DNA of 64,000 nucleotides, taken from positions 124,001 through 188,000 of the forward strand of contig JAQGBZ010000027.1 of assembly GCA_034687125.1 (NCBI GenBank), read 5' to 3'. The stretch is from Neelides folsomi (taxonomy: Eukaryota > Arthropoda > Collembola > Neelipleona > Neelidae). Below the pieces are notes generated by a model. It did not search any database. It worked only from the letters and a program-made list of their open reading frames with translations, and had not been told where the DNA came from. Of the stretch, positions 23,601 through 36,400 are shown one piece after another. Positions within the stretch are counted from its first letter, which is position 1. The number at the start of each line of letters is the position of its first letter. The position numbers and the translations under genes were made by a program.

Positions 23601-26600
23601 CAAGGCGTGGATTGCCAGCGGAGAAATGATTATGTGCAATTTCTTATCATAAGACTTGCTTTGTCGTCGTCGTCGTGGGCAAATGAGAATTGAATTAAAC
23701 CATGATGGAGAATTAAGAACCTTATGCCTTTTTAACCCATGGGAAAGTCATTAAAATAATTTAATTATTTAGGCCACCACATTCGTCGGAGGCCCAGAGA
23801 CTCAAAATGCGTTGACGGTCGGGCAAAGTAAATGTTAAATGTACCGTAAGAAATTCCACTCAGGGATAAATCCCAAATACAAAACAATTATCTCATACTT
23901 ACAATGAGTGAGAAATATTCAGCCCATTGTTCTTCTATTGAGGATTCGAATGAATCGATTGGGCGGGACGCGTTGAGTCTTGTCGTCCGCTAAAATAAAA
24001 TTATTACATACACTCACTCGTACACATAATCTTTTATCTCTCAATAGAGGCGGAGGAAATTTCTCTTTCAATTCATTAAGATCACAAAATATTCGCCATT
24101 ATTTACTCTACTTTCTCAACTGATCAAGAAGGCAAAATGCAAAGCTTTGTCCACCACTTACAAAACCCCACATTGGATAAGATTGTGTGTGTTATGTAAA
24201 AGGGCTTTTTGTCTGAGGATTTTATAAATGCAATTATTAGGTTGAATAATAATGAAAAATCGAGAGCCCACTGAGAATATAAATTTGCAATCCGCAACCT
24301 TCATCGCTATGACTTATGTTCTCACAAGTGGAACCGAGGGTGAGGAATTGAAAGGAAAATTGAAATCACAGGAGGATCCTGTTTTATCACCTGGAGAGGT
24401 CTTTATCGATAATCGAATCAGAAGATGATCTGAACAAGATTCGATTTCCGAACGAGTTGGTTCAGATGATGGAGGGAGGAGATGAGTTTGGAAGTTTCCT
24501 CTGGGAAAGGGTTGAAGGAAGGTTAGGGTTGAAAATTTGCCATTAAAAAGAAGGTACATAAACTGATTAGCTGCATCCTCTTCCTCAAGAAAACCGTTCG
24601 TTCACACACGCTCCATTGTATTTATTATTATTGCAATTTACAATTTGCAACTAGTATGACAAGTTCCTTTAATCTCAACCTTTATCTCCGTCCTGAAGAG
24701 CATACAAGGAAGAATGGGAAGACGGGATTTTGGCAAATACTACACGACGTCTCTTTATCATTGAACGTGTTTCTTTACTCACACTACCACACTTCTCCTA
24801 TTTCAAAAAATTCATCATTCTTCCCAACAAAGGAATTGAAAAGACATTTGGCCAAGTTCCTTTTCAGATTTATCTTTTTATTACACATCAACTGGCGTAT
24901 TTTATGTATTTTCTCAACTTTTCCAAGTATTATAAATTCAATGGCTCGTTTTTTATATTGATGAATGGGAGAAAACGTATAATTTTAATACTAAACATCT
25001 CCATCCATTATTTACCCTTGTCACTGTGATTAAATGGTAATTAAAGGTACAAGGGTTCAAAGTGGAAGAAAGAAACGTTAACTTTTAAAATTTTAACAGA
25101 GATTGAATGGGTAGATTGAATAGGGTGGCTAACGAGGTTGAAATGAAAACTGATTTCATTTCAATTGATAAATGAATTTTTTAAACTTTCAATTCGACAT
25201 TTGTACCTTGCGGATGAAGATTTTCACTTCTTATTAGTCTCCTATTGTGTGTCTCTTCTCTTGCTCTGATTGTAAATCTCAAAATGGAGTTTAGGGCCAT
25301 GGAGGACAATGGAAGTCTCAAAAGTGAAGGAGGAGAAATGGAATGAATATCTCGAGAGAGATTGAAGAGGTCAGGTCAAGAGTCGCACGCGGCGGGTGAG
25401 TGAAATTTAGAGGATGTAAATTTGGGAACTTGAAATTCAGCCCTCGATTTGTCAATAACTGAATAAATCTCAATAAAACAGAAGTGATTGTGAAAAAAAT
25501 GAAGAGGGCAAATTGACATAAATTCCATATAATATCTCTTACAAGAGCTAAAGAGCTTAAGAGGTGAGAATTAAAGGAAATAATCTCACAGAAAGTTGTT
25601 CTCCGATCTCAATTTCATTTTTCCTTTCATCGATGAGGCTTAAAGAATCAACAGCTTCTGTGTAATTCTATCTCTTCGCCAAATCTCCTCCTTCAATTTC
25701 CACAATGGGGATTGCGAATTTGCGAATCTCAGTTGGCGAAAAAAAACGTGTTGGAACAATTGAGCTGAAGTTATGCATATCGATAATAAGGCAAGTGTGA
25801 GATATGATCGCATTCTATGAGTCTTTCAACTCTCGTCGGCCCTCTCAGCAAAATCATTTTTGCAAAGAGGAAGAGGGCAATAAAATGAAAACTGAATTTA
25901 CAGGAGCAAAAACGTATGAATGAAATGTAATTTAGCATGATTTAATAGCGGGAGGAGGAAGAGAATGGCAAGTGGAGGAATCAACTTTTGAGGATGGGGA
26001 GGAAATTAAAATTGCGACTGCCGAGCTCCCCTACGTCTCTTAACTTCTTCGGCCTCCCTCCTGATGTAATGTGAGAATACTTCATTTGCACTGTCGACGA
26101 ACGTCTCTACTTTTTTTTCCACACCAATTTCTCTTTGCTATTAAGAAAACCAAAGACCCGTTAAGTGCTCTTTTTTCTCCAGGAGGAAAAGTGCCTAATT
26201 GCTTTACTTTTCGTCTCGCAACTCCAACTCATTTCACTCCTCTCTCACCTGCCTCATTTCCACATAACCACCAACATTGTTCACGCACAAAGCCCACGAG
26301 TACGCGAACACACACATTCCCATTACGACGTGTTAAAGGACCCAACTCACCTCTATGTAATTTCCCAAATAATGATGGAAGAACAAAGTATGCACATAAC
26401 ATACGTATCCAACTAGCGGAATATTCGCCAATAAAGGAGATGAGCTATTATCTCTCATAAGATTCAAAGATTTGTACATGAAAGGACAAAGATCTTTTTG
26501 TATCATCAAATCATCATCATTTGGGAAGAAATACATTAAAAATGGGTAAAAACCACGAAGGTCGACGAAGCATGAGGGGAAGGTGAAGAAGGTCCATTAC

Positions 26601-27494
26601 ATAACGAAGTTTGAAAATTTAAATTTCACCCTTGTTCTACTCCACGGAGTTTGAAAGCCTCCTCCCATCAAATCAAACCTATTAGTTTCTGACACTAAAT
26701 AGTATTTAATGGAAAGAAAAAGTGGTGTGGGTTTTGAGAAATAATATTTTTCCATAATAACTTTGACGGAATTCCTTCGCATTCATTATTATTAAACGTA
26801 AGAGGTTTTTGACGAGTTTTATCTGGCGGAGGATGCGGATATTATCCAAAGGCCCTTGCTCCTTTACTCAACCCAAATGTGCGGCTATTAAGTAAATAAT
26901 GAGCTTCCCATGGGACCTCCTTCTCAACTCCTTCTTATTTCTACGATCAACATTCATTTCCGACTCTTTCCCTTTGACCCCTCTTGTCCTGGAACAACTT
27001 CCTTTGAAATTAAAATTTTCAGTCTTATGATTTTTTGTCATGATTCCTTATAATACTTTCTACATCATACATCCACAATTCGATCGCTTAAAAAGTTAAA
27101 AAGTAAAAACGTTATGTTGAGGAGAAAATTACCAGGTGAGAACTTAATTGAACTTAATTGTTAATTAACTACTATAATACAAGTATATCCTACAATAGGC
27201 TTCTATTCTTATGCCAACTTCTATCATTGGGTTTATACTGTAATAAGCATTTTTCTAATTATATAATTGACGACTATACTCATATTAAGGATTTAGATAA
27301 AAGTTATATAATTTTCTGTACTATTCATAATCGTTTAAATATTCTCAATTCGTTACAATATTCAACTATGATTAAGGTACGCGTACAGAGTTTTAAGTAC
27401 AAGGGGAAAAAGCGTCATGGTCCATATTGTATAAATATTTCTATTATAGATAATTTTAGTATATTTGATGTATTCGTTCGTCGGTTGTTTGGAT
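20606..27494. other. Gene-poor 6.9-kb region
   Basis: Downstream of the CABIT gene and upstream of RNF146. I see no exon chain with matching splice sites on either strand. Short open frames (for example 24314-24559 minus, 24656-25029 plus, 26071-26460 plus) have no family resemblance, no good flanking splice sites and composition like the surroundings. A (GTC)5 run lies at 23662-23677. The RNF146 promoter should be near 20.6-21 kb, and the 3' UTR of the CABIT gene just below 27495. Confidence 0.45.
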
Positions 27495-30400
27495 TTAAAG
27501 GAAGAGGGTCGGCGGTTGCCTTTGTCTTTGACTACTCCTTGGGATTTTTTGCAAAAGTTCCAACGGCGGGGGCGGCGGAGTATGAATCGCATGATGATGG
27601 GAAGGAACGACCATGTCGAGCATCTTATGGCTCTTCGTACTCCCCACCAGCCCGTTCTGATCAAGTGTGATGTTGGTGAGAGACTTTGGCCTAAAGATTC
27701 CCTTGTGCCGCGATGAGCCGCCACTCTTCTTTACAAGGTTCACGTTGAGGTTGGGAGTGAGGTTGATGGCATGATTGTGTGACTGGAAATACCTCAATTT
27801 GTGGGTCGACCCACCAGAACCTCCAGACTCGAGGCTACTCCTATTCAAGTCATTCATTGATTTGTATCTGCAGTCAAAGATGGGACTCCTCCGGAAGAGA
27901 ATCCGATTCGTGGGGCTTCCACTAATCAACCCGGTTCCTCCCGGAGAATCCAAAACGACTCCCGAGGAGGAGGAATTGTGTTTGACATAGAGATGCTTTG
28001 GCCTCGGTTTATTTTCTCCACTCTTCCCAGAACTTCCGCTTTCGTTCGTCAAATGTAATTGTTGGGTTTGGGGATTGTGGATCAAATGCGTGTAGCTCCC
28101 ATGGTGGTGTTGGTGAATGTGGAATCCACTTCCGTACAATTTCGACTTTTCTGACAGCACCTTTGCCTTGTTTTTGGCACTTGGGATTGTCTCGATCGGA
28201 GGCGGTTCGGGCTTTTCATCATCGACGACTAGGAGCTTGTCCATCGACTGGCTCAAAGAGGTTCTGAGCCGAGTTTTATTGTTTATGCTACTATCCTTGT
28301 TGTTGTTCGTCCCATTGTTGAGGTGAGGATTTACCTTCGACTCCTTTTTCTCATCCTCCTGACTCTTCCCATGATTGTGGTGAGGGGCGGTGATGAGTCT
28401 CGGCGGCGCCGGTTTGATTCCCCGCACATAATCGTAGATCTGATCAATGTCCTCATAGTCTTGGACATCAGGAATCTCGTAGTTGTTCAAGTTTGGGTCG
28501 GAAGGGGAGGGGAGGAGGAAGATTGGAGGTGCGTAGGCTTTCCACTGCTTCCCATCGAACCGAAGCTCCTTCTTCAGATTGATATCGTAGATCTAAATTG
28601 AGACAAAAAGAAAGTTTAAATTCCTCTTCAGTCCGCCATAGACAAAGTCAAACTAGGCCAATATGACATGCTGGGCCCTAATGTAATTGCTATTCATCAT
28701 GTTCGGATAACTAACCATATTAGCCCCTTTTACTCCCATTACTCCTAATTCTTTCGCCGAGCCAATTTTTATACGCATATGAAATGATTCGCATACTTAA
28801 TATTTGCATTTTAAATCGTGGAACACGAGTCAGCTTTGCACAAGCCATTTATTGAGGCAAACGTATTAAAGAAAAGGAGAACAATATGGTTCATTCATTT
28901 CCATTTGCTCTCCTTTAGTACAACGGAGGCATGTGGGTAGATGAAGAAGTGAGATACATTTGTCATAAATTCAAGACAGTGACAGAGTTGAGTAGAGAGA
29001 GATAAGGTGGAGAAATGAGTTGAGTGGTTTAATTGGAACTCCATGGGCCTCTACTTCAACTCCACCACTTTTCCTTAATATCTCATCAAAGATAGGAATA
29101 ATGAATTGAGAAGGAAATGTCTCAACTGGATTTTAATTCTTTTTTTCTATTTAAGAACCCTTTTTGGCTTACATGAACATTTAAATGAATTTTGAGCAAC
29201 TTCACTCATTCACTTTCAGAGCAGAGTAAGTGAAAGCTTATTGAGGCATAACAACTGGTCCTTATGACTTAAGCAGAGATCTATATACTTACCAAAGTGT
29301 GGATACGGTAATAAGTAAAAGGGAACGATGATACAAGAAGCAATTAGATTACAATCCTTATTTATCACTCTCAATTCCTCAAATTTCTTTCCATTGTCCA
29401 AGAGAGCCATTAACTCGTTAGACACTCTGCCACACACCGGTCGTCTTTTATCTTCTATGAAAGAAACAGAGCTGAGTCTTAATTGAGATATTGAAGTCGG
29501 TGAAATATCACCTGAGCAAGCGTGACTTGAGAGTAAAATGTATTCCTATCTCAATAATTTTATTACTTCTGCCTTACATCAGAGAATTACATTGGACGGG
29601 ACACATGTGTGATTGTTGGAATGAATAACTGTTGAGGATTTGTTAAGAAGGGCGTTGGAGAGTCTTTGAGGTTTTAACTACACATGAGCCAACCGAGGTT
29701 TTTTAGTCAAATGTATCTTGAGATAATGGGGATTGAGAGGCTCGTAATGGACCTCGATGGAGAAGAGAAAGCAGAAAAGGGATGAAAAATTGGTCTATGC
29801 GTATTATTACATTTAACTCTTATTAACCATTAGACTTCCTTTAAGGAGTGAAGTATGTCCACGTGTGTTGAAAAATGTATGACACTCTCTCCTCTTCTTC
29901 CTAGTAAAAATTAGATTCGCGCAGAGAGGGCCTTTCTCAAATATTACATATTTTTTACACATACTCAACATATAACATAACTAAATATGTAGTTAGTACT
30001 CCGGCTTGCATGATGTAGGCATTGAGAAATTGAGATCCCTTTCAATAGTTATTATAATTTTAAAATGAAACCGGCCATTCAGAACCGTCCCATTTGACGA
30101 CCATGGAGGAGTTCCCTTTCCCGTATAAATGGCTGAAGACATGTGGAGAAAAAAGATTGGATTTCATTTTCATTCTTATTGGAGGTCCTTCCATATGCCC
30201 AAAAGAAGTACAAAATGTTCATCTATTATCTGGTTATATAAGGGATAATGTTCTATGGCCAGTTTGGAGGAGTTTCCCTATGAGAGGTAAATGTGTCGCT
30301 GCAATTTATTAGCCTATTATATTTCATCTCTCAAATAAAGGATTTGGAAGAGTTGAATGAGAGGGAATTGGGAAGTAGGAGAGTGACAGCTCAGCTTTAC

Positions 30401-33400
30401 CTTCCTTCGATCTCGGGCAATAAAAGTAAATTGAGGTGTGGTATTGAAATCCCATTTACTCCACTCTATTTAAACATAGGAACGAACCTCAATTACCTTC
30501 GTCCACATACCGCACACTCGTGGTTTAAATGTAGAATTTTAAGCCTCACCTCTGCGTCATTAATCCAAATAAGAAATATATGCATGGATGTAATAGGGCT
30601 TAAAGGCCGGAGGAATTCGGATGAGGTAAGAAGAGCAACTAACGTTATCAAGCCATTTTCCCTTGGTCTCAACCACTGTAATACTCCAATTTGGAAATGG
30701 GGTGATAAATATGTCTGTCTACGTGTAGGTCCTATTTTCCCAAACTCCGGGGTTCTCTTCCGTTTCCCTTTTAATTAATTAGCAAATTGTTGTGATGTGG
30801 GAATGAATGTTAATTGGCCCGGTCTCGAAAGGGGCTTTTGATGGGGAGATAACCTCCAATTTCGTTTTCTCACCTGAATGAGGTTTTTGGTCTGGTCGAC
30901 GAGGGTTTTGATTCTCTCGTGAAGGCGGACGAACTCTTTCATCTGCTCCAGTTCTCCCATGTTTCGGCACACTTGGAATTTCAAGGGCACGCTGAGGGGG
31001 AGAGGAAGAATCATCGGTGGCTCTTTCGAACTCTGATTAAGAAATAAGAAAAAAATATTCATTTCCAATAAATTCTCATTTAAGACTCCCCCTTCAGGAG
31101 ATTGGTGAAGCCTTAAGGTCAATGTATGTTAATCCCATGAGATGCATATTATTATTATTCGTTCTCAGCAAACAACCTCGTCTTCTATTTGACTTCCCTT
31201 CTGGCCAACTCCCTCCATATATTGTCATATGGATAGGATATGGTGTATTCCATGGGAAATCAAACATTATAAAAGAGTATTTATCAGCATACACGAAGAG
31301 GAGTTTAATATCTACGATTCTTAAAAGGCTGAAGGATAATGAGAGAATGATTTGAATTACGAATCCAAGTGCACCGAGCGGTCAGCTCGGCTATAATCAA
31401 CAAAAAATAGGAGATGTGTTCGTCTAGCTTTTTCATATTAACGATCGCTAATAACTGATAACGAGGAATGTTATGAGAAATAACAAATATTTGCCTTGCA
31501 TTAACCCCTTGCTACTATGCATTATGATTCGGAAAATTCTTCTCCACGATTATCTCTCTACTGGCTTCCCCATCAATGTCATTTTTCATCATTTGTGTAC
31601 CAATGGGGCGCAGTGTATTTGTAGAAACCCCCGAACTTGCAGGTGGTAATGAATTTGCACGAAGTTGCGAATTCCTAAATGTATTATATTAGGATATTAG
31701 GAAGAAGGAGGAAGGAATTGTAAAGAAGAGTCCATTTCCCCTCAAACCATAATAAATACAGGATGGGATTGCATAATAGGAATCTTCTTCAAACTCCCTT
31801 GGTGGTTGTATGCATTTGGCAAACTGTTCTCTTATTATTTACTTCGTGGGTCATTCGCAAGGGACTCAATTTATGTTTCTAACTTGCAAATCCGCTGTAA
31901 AATTATGTGCATAACCAATGTATGTCTTCTCATGAGAATTAACCCTTTTTCCAACTCATTCTTACATCATAATACAATGAAGTCAGTTAAACTATGATAT
32001 TGAATAAATGATTCAATGGATCATTGTCACAAAATAACAATTTATTTTTAATAATATAGAGTATTAGCATGTATTAGATAATTATGTATTAAGTGGAAGC
32101 GGATTCAAAATTTAATCTAATTTTCACATTTTATTTAATGACAAGTTGAAGAGCGATGATGAGGAATGAGGATGTAAAAACATGAAGTGGAAGTAATAGG
32201 GCATAAGAGATTCAGTTCTGGTCAAGTGAAGCGGGACTAAAGAGTCTTGTGGTGTTCAAATAAAGATGAGTTTGGAAAAGAAGTTTTCAGCTTCCCTCGC
32301 CTCAACGTCTCATTCTTATGGTTTTGCATAATAAAAGTCCCACAGTGCGCAAAGACGAGTTGAGGTATAAGTAAGTGGAATAAGACGGATGGATGGATGA
32401 GAAATGTAAATGATTGAAATGGATGGATGCTCAAAATGAAAAAAGAAGGATCGGATGGTTGTTGGATAATCTTGCATTTGTTGGTTGTTCTCGCCATCGG
32501 CACCGGACATCGAGAGGAGGAGGAACTCGAACATGATGAGGAAAATGAGGATATGCGAATTTAATGGGAAAGGTATGTTACAACAGTTGGGCATATGAGA
32601 GTAGTTTGGACATTGTAATGAGAGCTTACTTGACTTAGGGGCATGCCAAAGATGAGTTCTTCCTGGATGGTACTAAAGAGTCGAAGTTCCGGAACAAACT
32701 TGAAGGAAGAGCTTTTTGAACTCGGGCTCGCCGGCTGCTTCCCATCAACAAGGCGGACCATCATTGGCATTCTTTTGTTGAGAATATTTCTGAAAACACA
32801 TTGAAATGTTTATTTCCTTCACGAGTAAAGGGGGAATTCATCGTTAATAAACCCCTCTGCTTTATGAGCTTAAACAAGGAAAAATGTTTTTTTGAGATTT
32901 ATACTCCTTTGTTCAATTTCTTAAAAAAATTAAAAAAATATCTACAAAAAACATGAGCACAATTATACACAATAATTCATATAACTCATATTCATCCTGC
33001 TTAATGAATTTTTACATCATTGTAGAATTCAAACAAACATCTGACAGATTCACTCTTTAATGCATCAAAAACGAGAGTGACGTTAATTAAAATTAACTTT
33101 AAAAACATAGTAGGTATATTAAATTTTAGTTCCCTTTATAAAGTTTTATGTTCGCTTTAATAAAATTAAATTAAAGTTCATTTTCAACGCGTGACAAAAC
33201 ATTTGGATGTAGGAGAATATTTTAAAGATAGTGTCAACTAGAGTGAAAAGACATATCAGAGGATAAGGATGGATTCTTGGAACACTTAAGATGAACAGAA
33301 AAGTCCTGTTGGCTTTAAGGAAATTCCTTTCATCCAGCCCTGTCCTGTTGTTTTTAAGAATCAATCAGAAGAATTAGAATGTCACAAGTCGGAGTGTAAG

Positions 33401-36400
33401 AGACAATCGAGTGCAGTTTCAATTGAACAACTCTCAAGTCCTAGAACCGTGAATTGATGTACCTCATCCACGTAAGTGCTCCTGTCCTAACTATAAGTCA
33501 AACAGAGGCTTCTTCTCAAATCCATGAATGAGACGGAACCCACTCGAGTTTCGCCGAACAGTGAAATTAGTTGAATCAACGGAGAACAATTATGGCCGCC
33601 TTGATAAAAAAAAAGTGTGTAAATGTGGTGTTTTATACTCTGTCCACAATAGGCAAAGGAGCGGATAATAAATTAAACTATTAGTTGTAGAACGAAGAGC
33701 TCCATAGGGCCTCCGGTTGACCCAGAGGAATTTCTTGGTAAAAGAAGACCCACAGATCTCTTCAACCTCTCTAATCGTTTATCAGTATAATATATTTACA
33801 CTCCCAGGTTTTCAATGTGTGAAGTGTTCGTGAAAAGAGTCGGGGAGGTATTTAACAGTTCTCCGTCTCTCATTGTGCAAATTATACGCATCTTGCTCAA
33901 ATATACAGATTTCACGTTACGGTGTCGTCGCTCTTCACCTCACCAATGGAAAAGGTCCGCAACTCCGTAAGGAGGATTTGGAATACTTCAAACTCAATTG
34001 AAACACATTTTCAATTGAGAATTTGATAGCACAAGTACGAGTTTAATATATCAATTCAATTCAATTCAATTCTCCTTTGTTCTCTTCTCCTTATCTCCCT
34101 TTTCGCTTTGAGATTCGGAGAGACTCGGCTCTTTATCAAATCTCACCATCCAATTGTCTTAGGTTCATTTAGCAATCGACCAACCGCCACTACTACTTTT
34201 ACTAAAACTATTCTTAATTCCTAACCCACTCTACTATTTAACTCAACCACTTAGGCCTTTGTACGATGCACCACATTCGGCCAAATAAGCCGGTATACAA
34301 ATGCAAAGAGTAAATACACATTCTATTAATGATATTCCACTCCTATTGTAAATAAGATACTCCCAAGGCTTATCTGCATACGTGGGCCCAATTATATACT
34401 GTTAGATAGTATGTAAAATAGATTCTTAAATATTTGAATGAAAGATTGATCATTTCGAATGAATGGGACTTGGTTCTCTGAAAGACATTTTCTCTCACTT
34501 CAATTCAATTAGCTACGTCCATTGTCCTATCTTTGATAATGGATTATTAAATATCGTACCAAGGATTATTAAATATAGAGACATTGCGTAATGGATTAAT
34601 TTCATCAAAACTTACTTCGTAGTGTGAACACCACTAATACTGTCTTGGCGGGCGAGCGGGGAGAATTTCCCTTTTTGCGAGGATGAGAGGAAGACCGTTT
34701 GTCCTTTGGAATCGAAACATCGGAGGTAGCGGGTCACCTTCTTCCCCGATGGCACTGACACTTCTCCCACCAACACGAGAATTTCTCCAGGCTGGAGGAC
34801 GCGGGTTTTGTCCGATATTCGATAGTTTTTCATGGCCGGGTTTTCTCCGATGAGGAGCGGAGGGTCCAATGAACAATTTAAAGTCACATTGTTGCCCCCA
34901 CTGCTGCTCCCAGAATGCGGCGGACTGCCTTTGAGTTCCACAGGTTTGTACGCTTTTATTGGCTCACGGACAAGACAAGAGTCGGGGAACTTTCGGGTCA
35001 AACCCGAGACACTTTGAATACATGGGACTGAGCGGCCGTCTTCGGACAGTATTTCAAAATGACCTTCGAAACCTTGAGGTATTGAAAGCGTTGGACCGAA
35101 TGGGACAACTCTTTGACGACAATTTTTGAACTTTACACATTGTGCTGAAAATTAAAAAAACGTTATAATTAAATTAAATAATTGAATTGAATAATTTAAC
35201 CAGATTAAAGTAGAAAATAATTAATTAAAGTAAAACCTTGAATTTATTAATCACTGTTGATTAAATTGATAAATTATTAAATAATTTACAATTCTATTTT
35301 TTAAATAATAAAGATTTTGTACAGGATATTTTGTCTTATTTTTTAAAATATTTTTATAACTAACCTGCAACACTGCATTGTTTCCCCGCAGAAAAGAGGA
35401 GCACATGTGAAAAGAGGGATGGATTTGAAAATGAAGGTTGTCCAATATTCTGATATTGGCCTCGAATGACCTTCGCAATTATGGGGAATCCTTGTGCTTT
35501 TGCCACTTCTCCGAGATAGGATCCTTCTTCAGACCATCGAGATTGGGAGAGGATCTCCGCCACGTCCGCGCGGTTCCCCATCTCAACCACTACTGATGAA
35601 GGCAAGAAGCTTTTGAGGGACACTGGCCGACTCGCCGAACCATCGATGACAACAACAGAAAGTTGGAGAATCTTCGCGGCGAGCTACGCAGAAACGTCGA
35701 GTGTGGCTAATTGTACAGGTAGCAGCGGACTCGAGGCGTTCCTTGTTGCCGAAACGTTCCGTGTGTGTGTTCCGAATATGTGGACTGGGGGAGGCGATCA
35801 GGCGATGTAGTTGAAGTCCTTTTAAGGGCGAACTGTGTGTTACGCGTCTGGAATTCACAGCTTCAGCCTCATCTATCCATCTTCATCTGCAGAGTCATGA
35901 AAGAAATGACATTAGAATTATATTTCCTCATCGTCCATTCAAATGGGTTTCATATTGGGGAAGGATTCGGAAAGTGACTTGAGGATATTTGAGAAGGTAA
36001 AGAAAAACAGCTGGCGGCAGTGAATGAGAATGAAATAAAAGTAATTAGTAATGAGAATGACGGAATATGCAGAACATGTCAATGCTACACTGGGAGATCT
36101 CCTAATCTAATGATAATGGAAGCGAAACAAAAAAGTTTTGTGTTCTCAAGTCACAATATATATATAATAATCACTCTCTCCATTTCGTTCTTCGCACATG
36201 CTAAAATCTCCTTTCAATTCCTATCAGTATATCCTTCAGCTCCCTCAAGAAGTCAAGAATCAAGATGAATTTCCCACTGGACTATGTAACTACCTGTAAT
36301 ATATGAGCACGTACCAATAAACTAAGGTATACTATAAGTTTGAATGGATTCATATTAGTTTTTTTCAATTTCGACTATTCTAATATACTATCTGTACTCT

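Noticed and set aside
27158-27724. Open frames of 83-170 codons on both strands around the 3' end of the CABIT gene
   Set aside because: They overlap the true last exon in other frames or antisense, begin at non-ATG codons, and have no motif of their own.
30293-30778. 161-codon plus-strand frame inside an intron of the CABIT gene
   Set aside because: Starts with GTG, has no recognisable domain, and no splice sites or promoter around it; length is possible by chance.
35583-35858. 91-codon minus frame over the CABIT exon
   Set aside because: Out of phase with the CABIT reading frame that joins correctly to the next exon at 35144.
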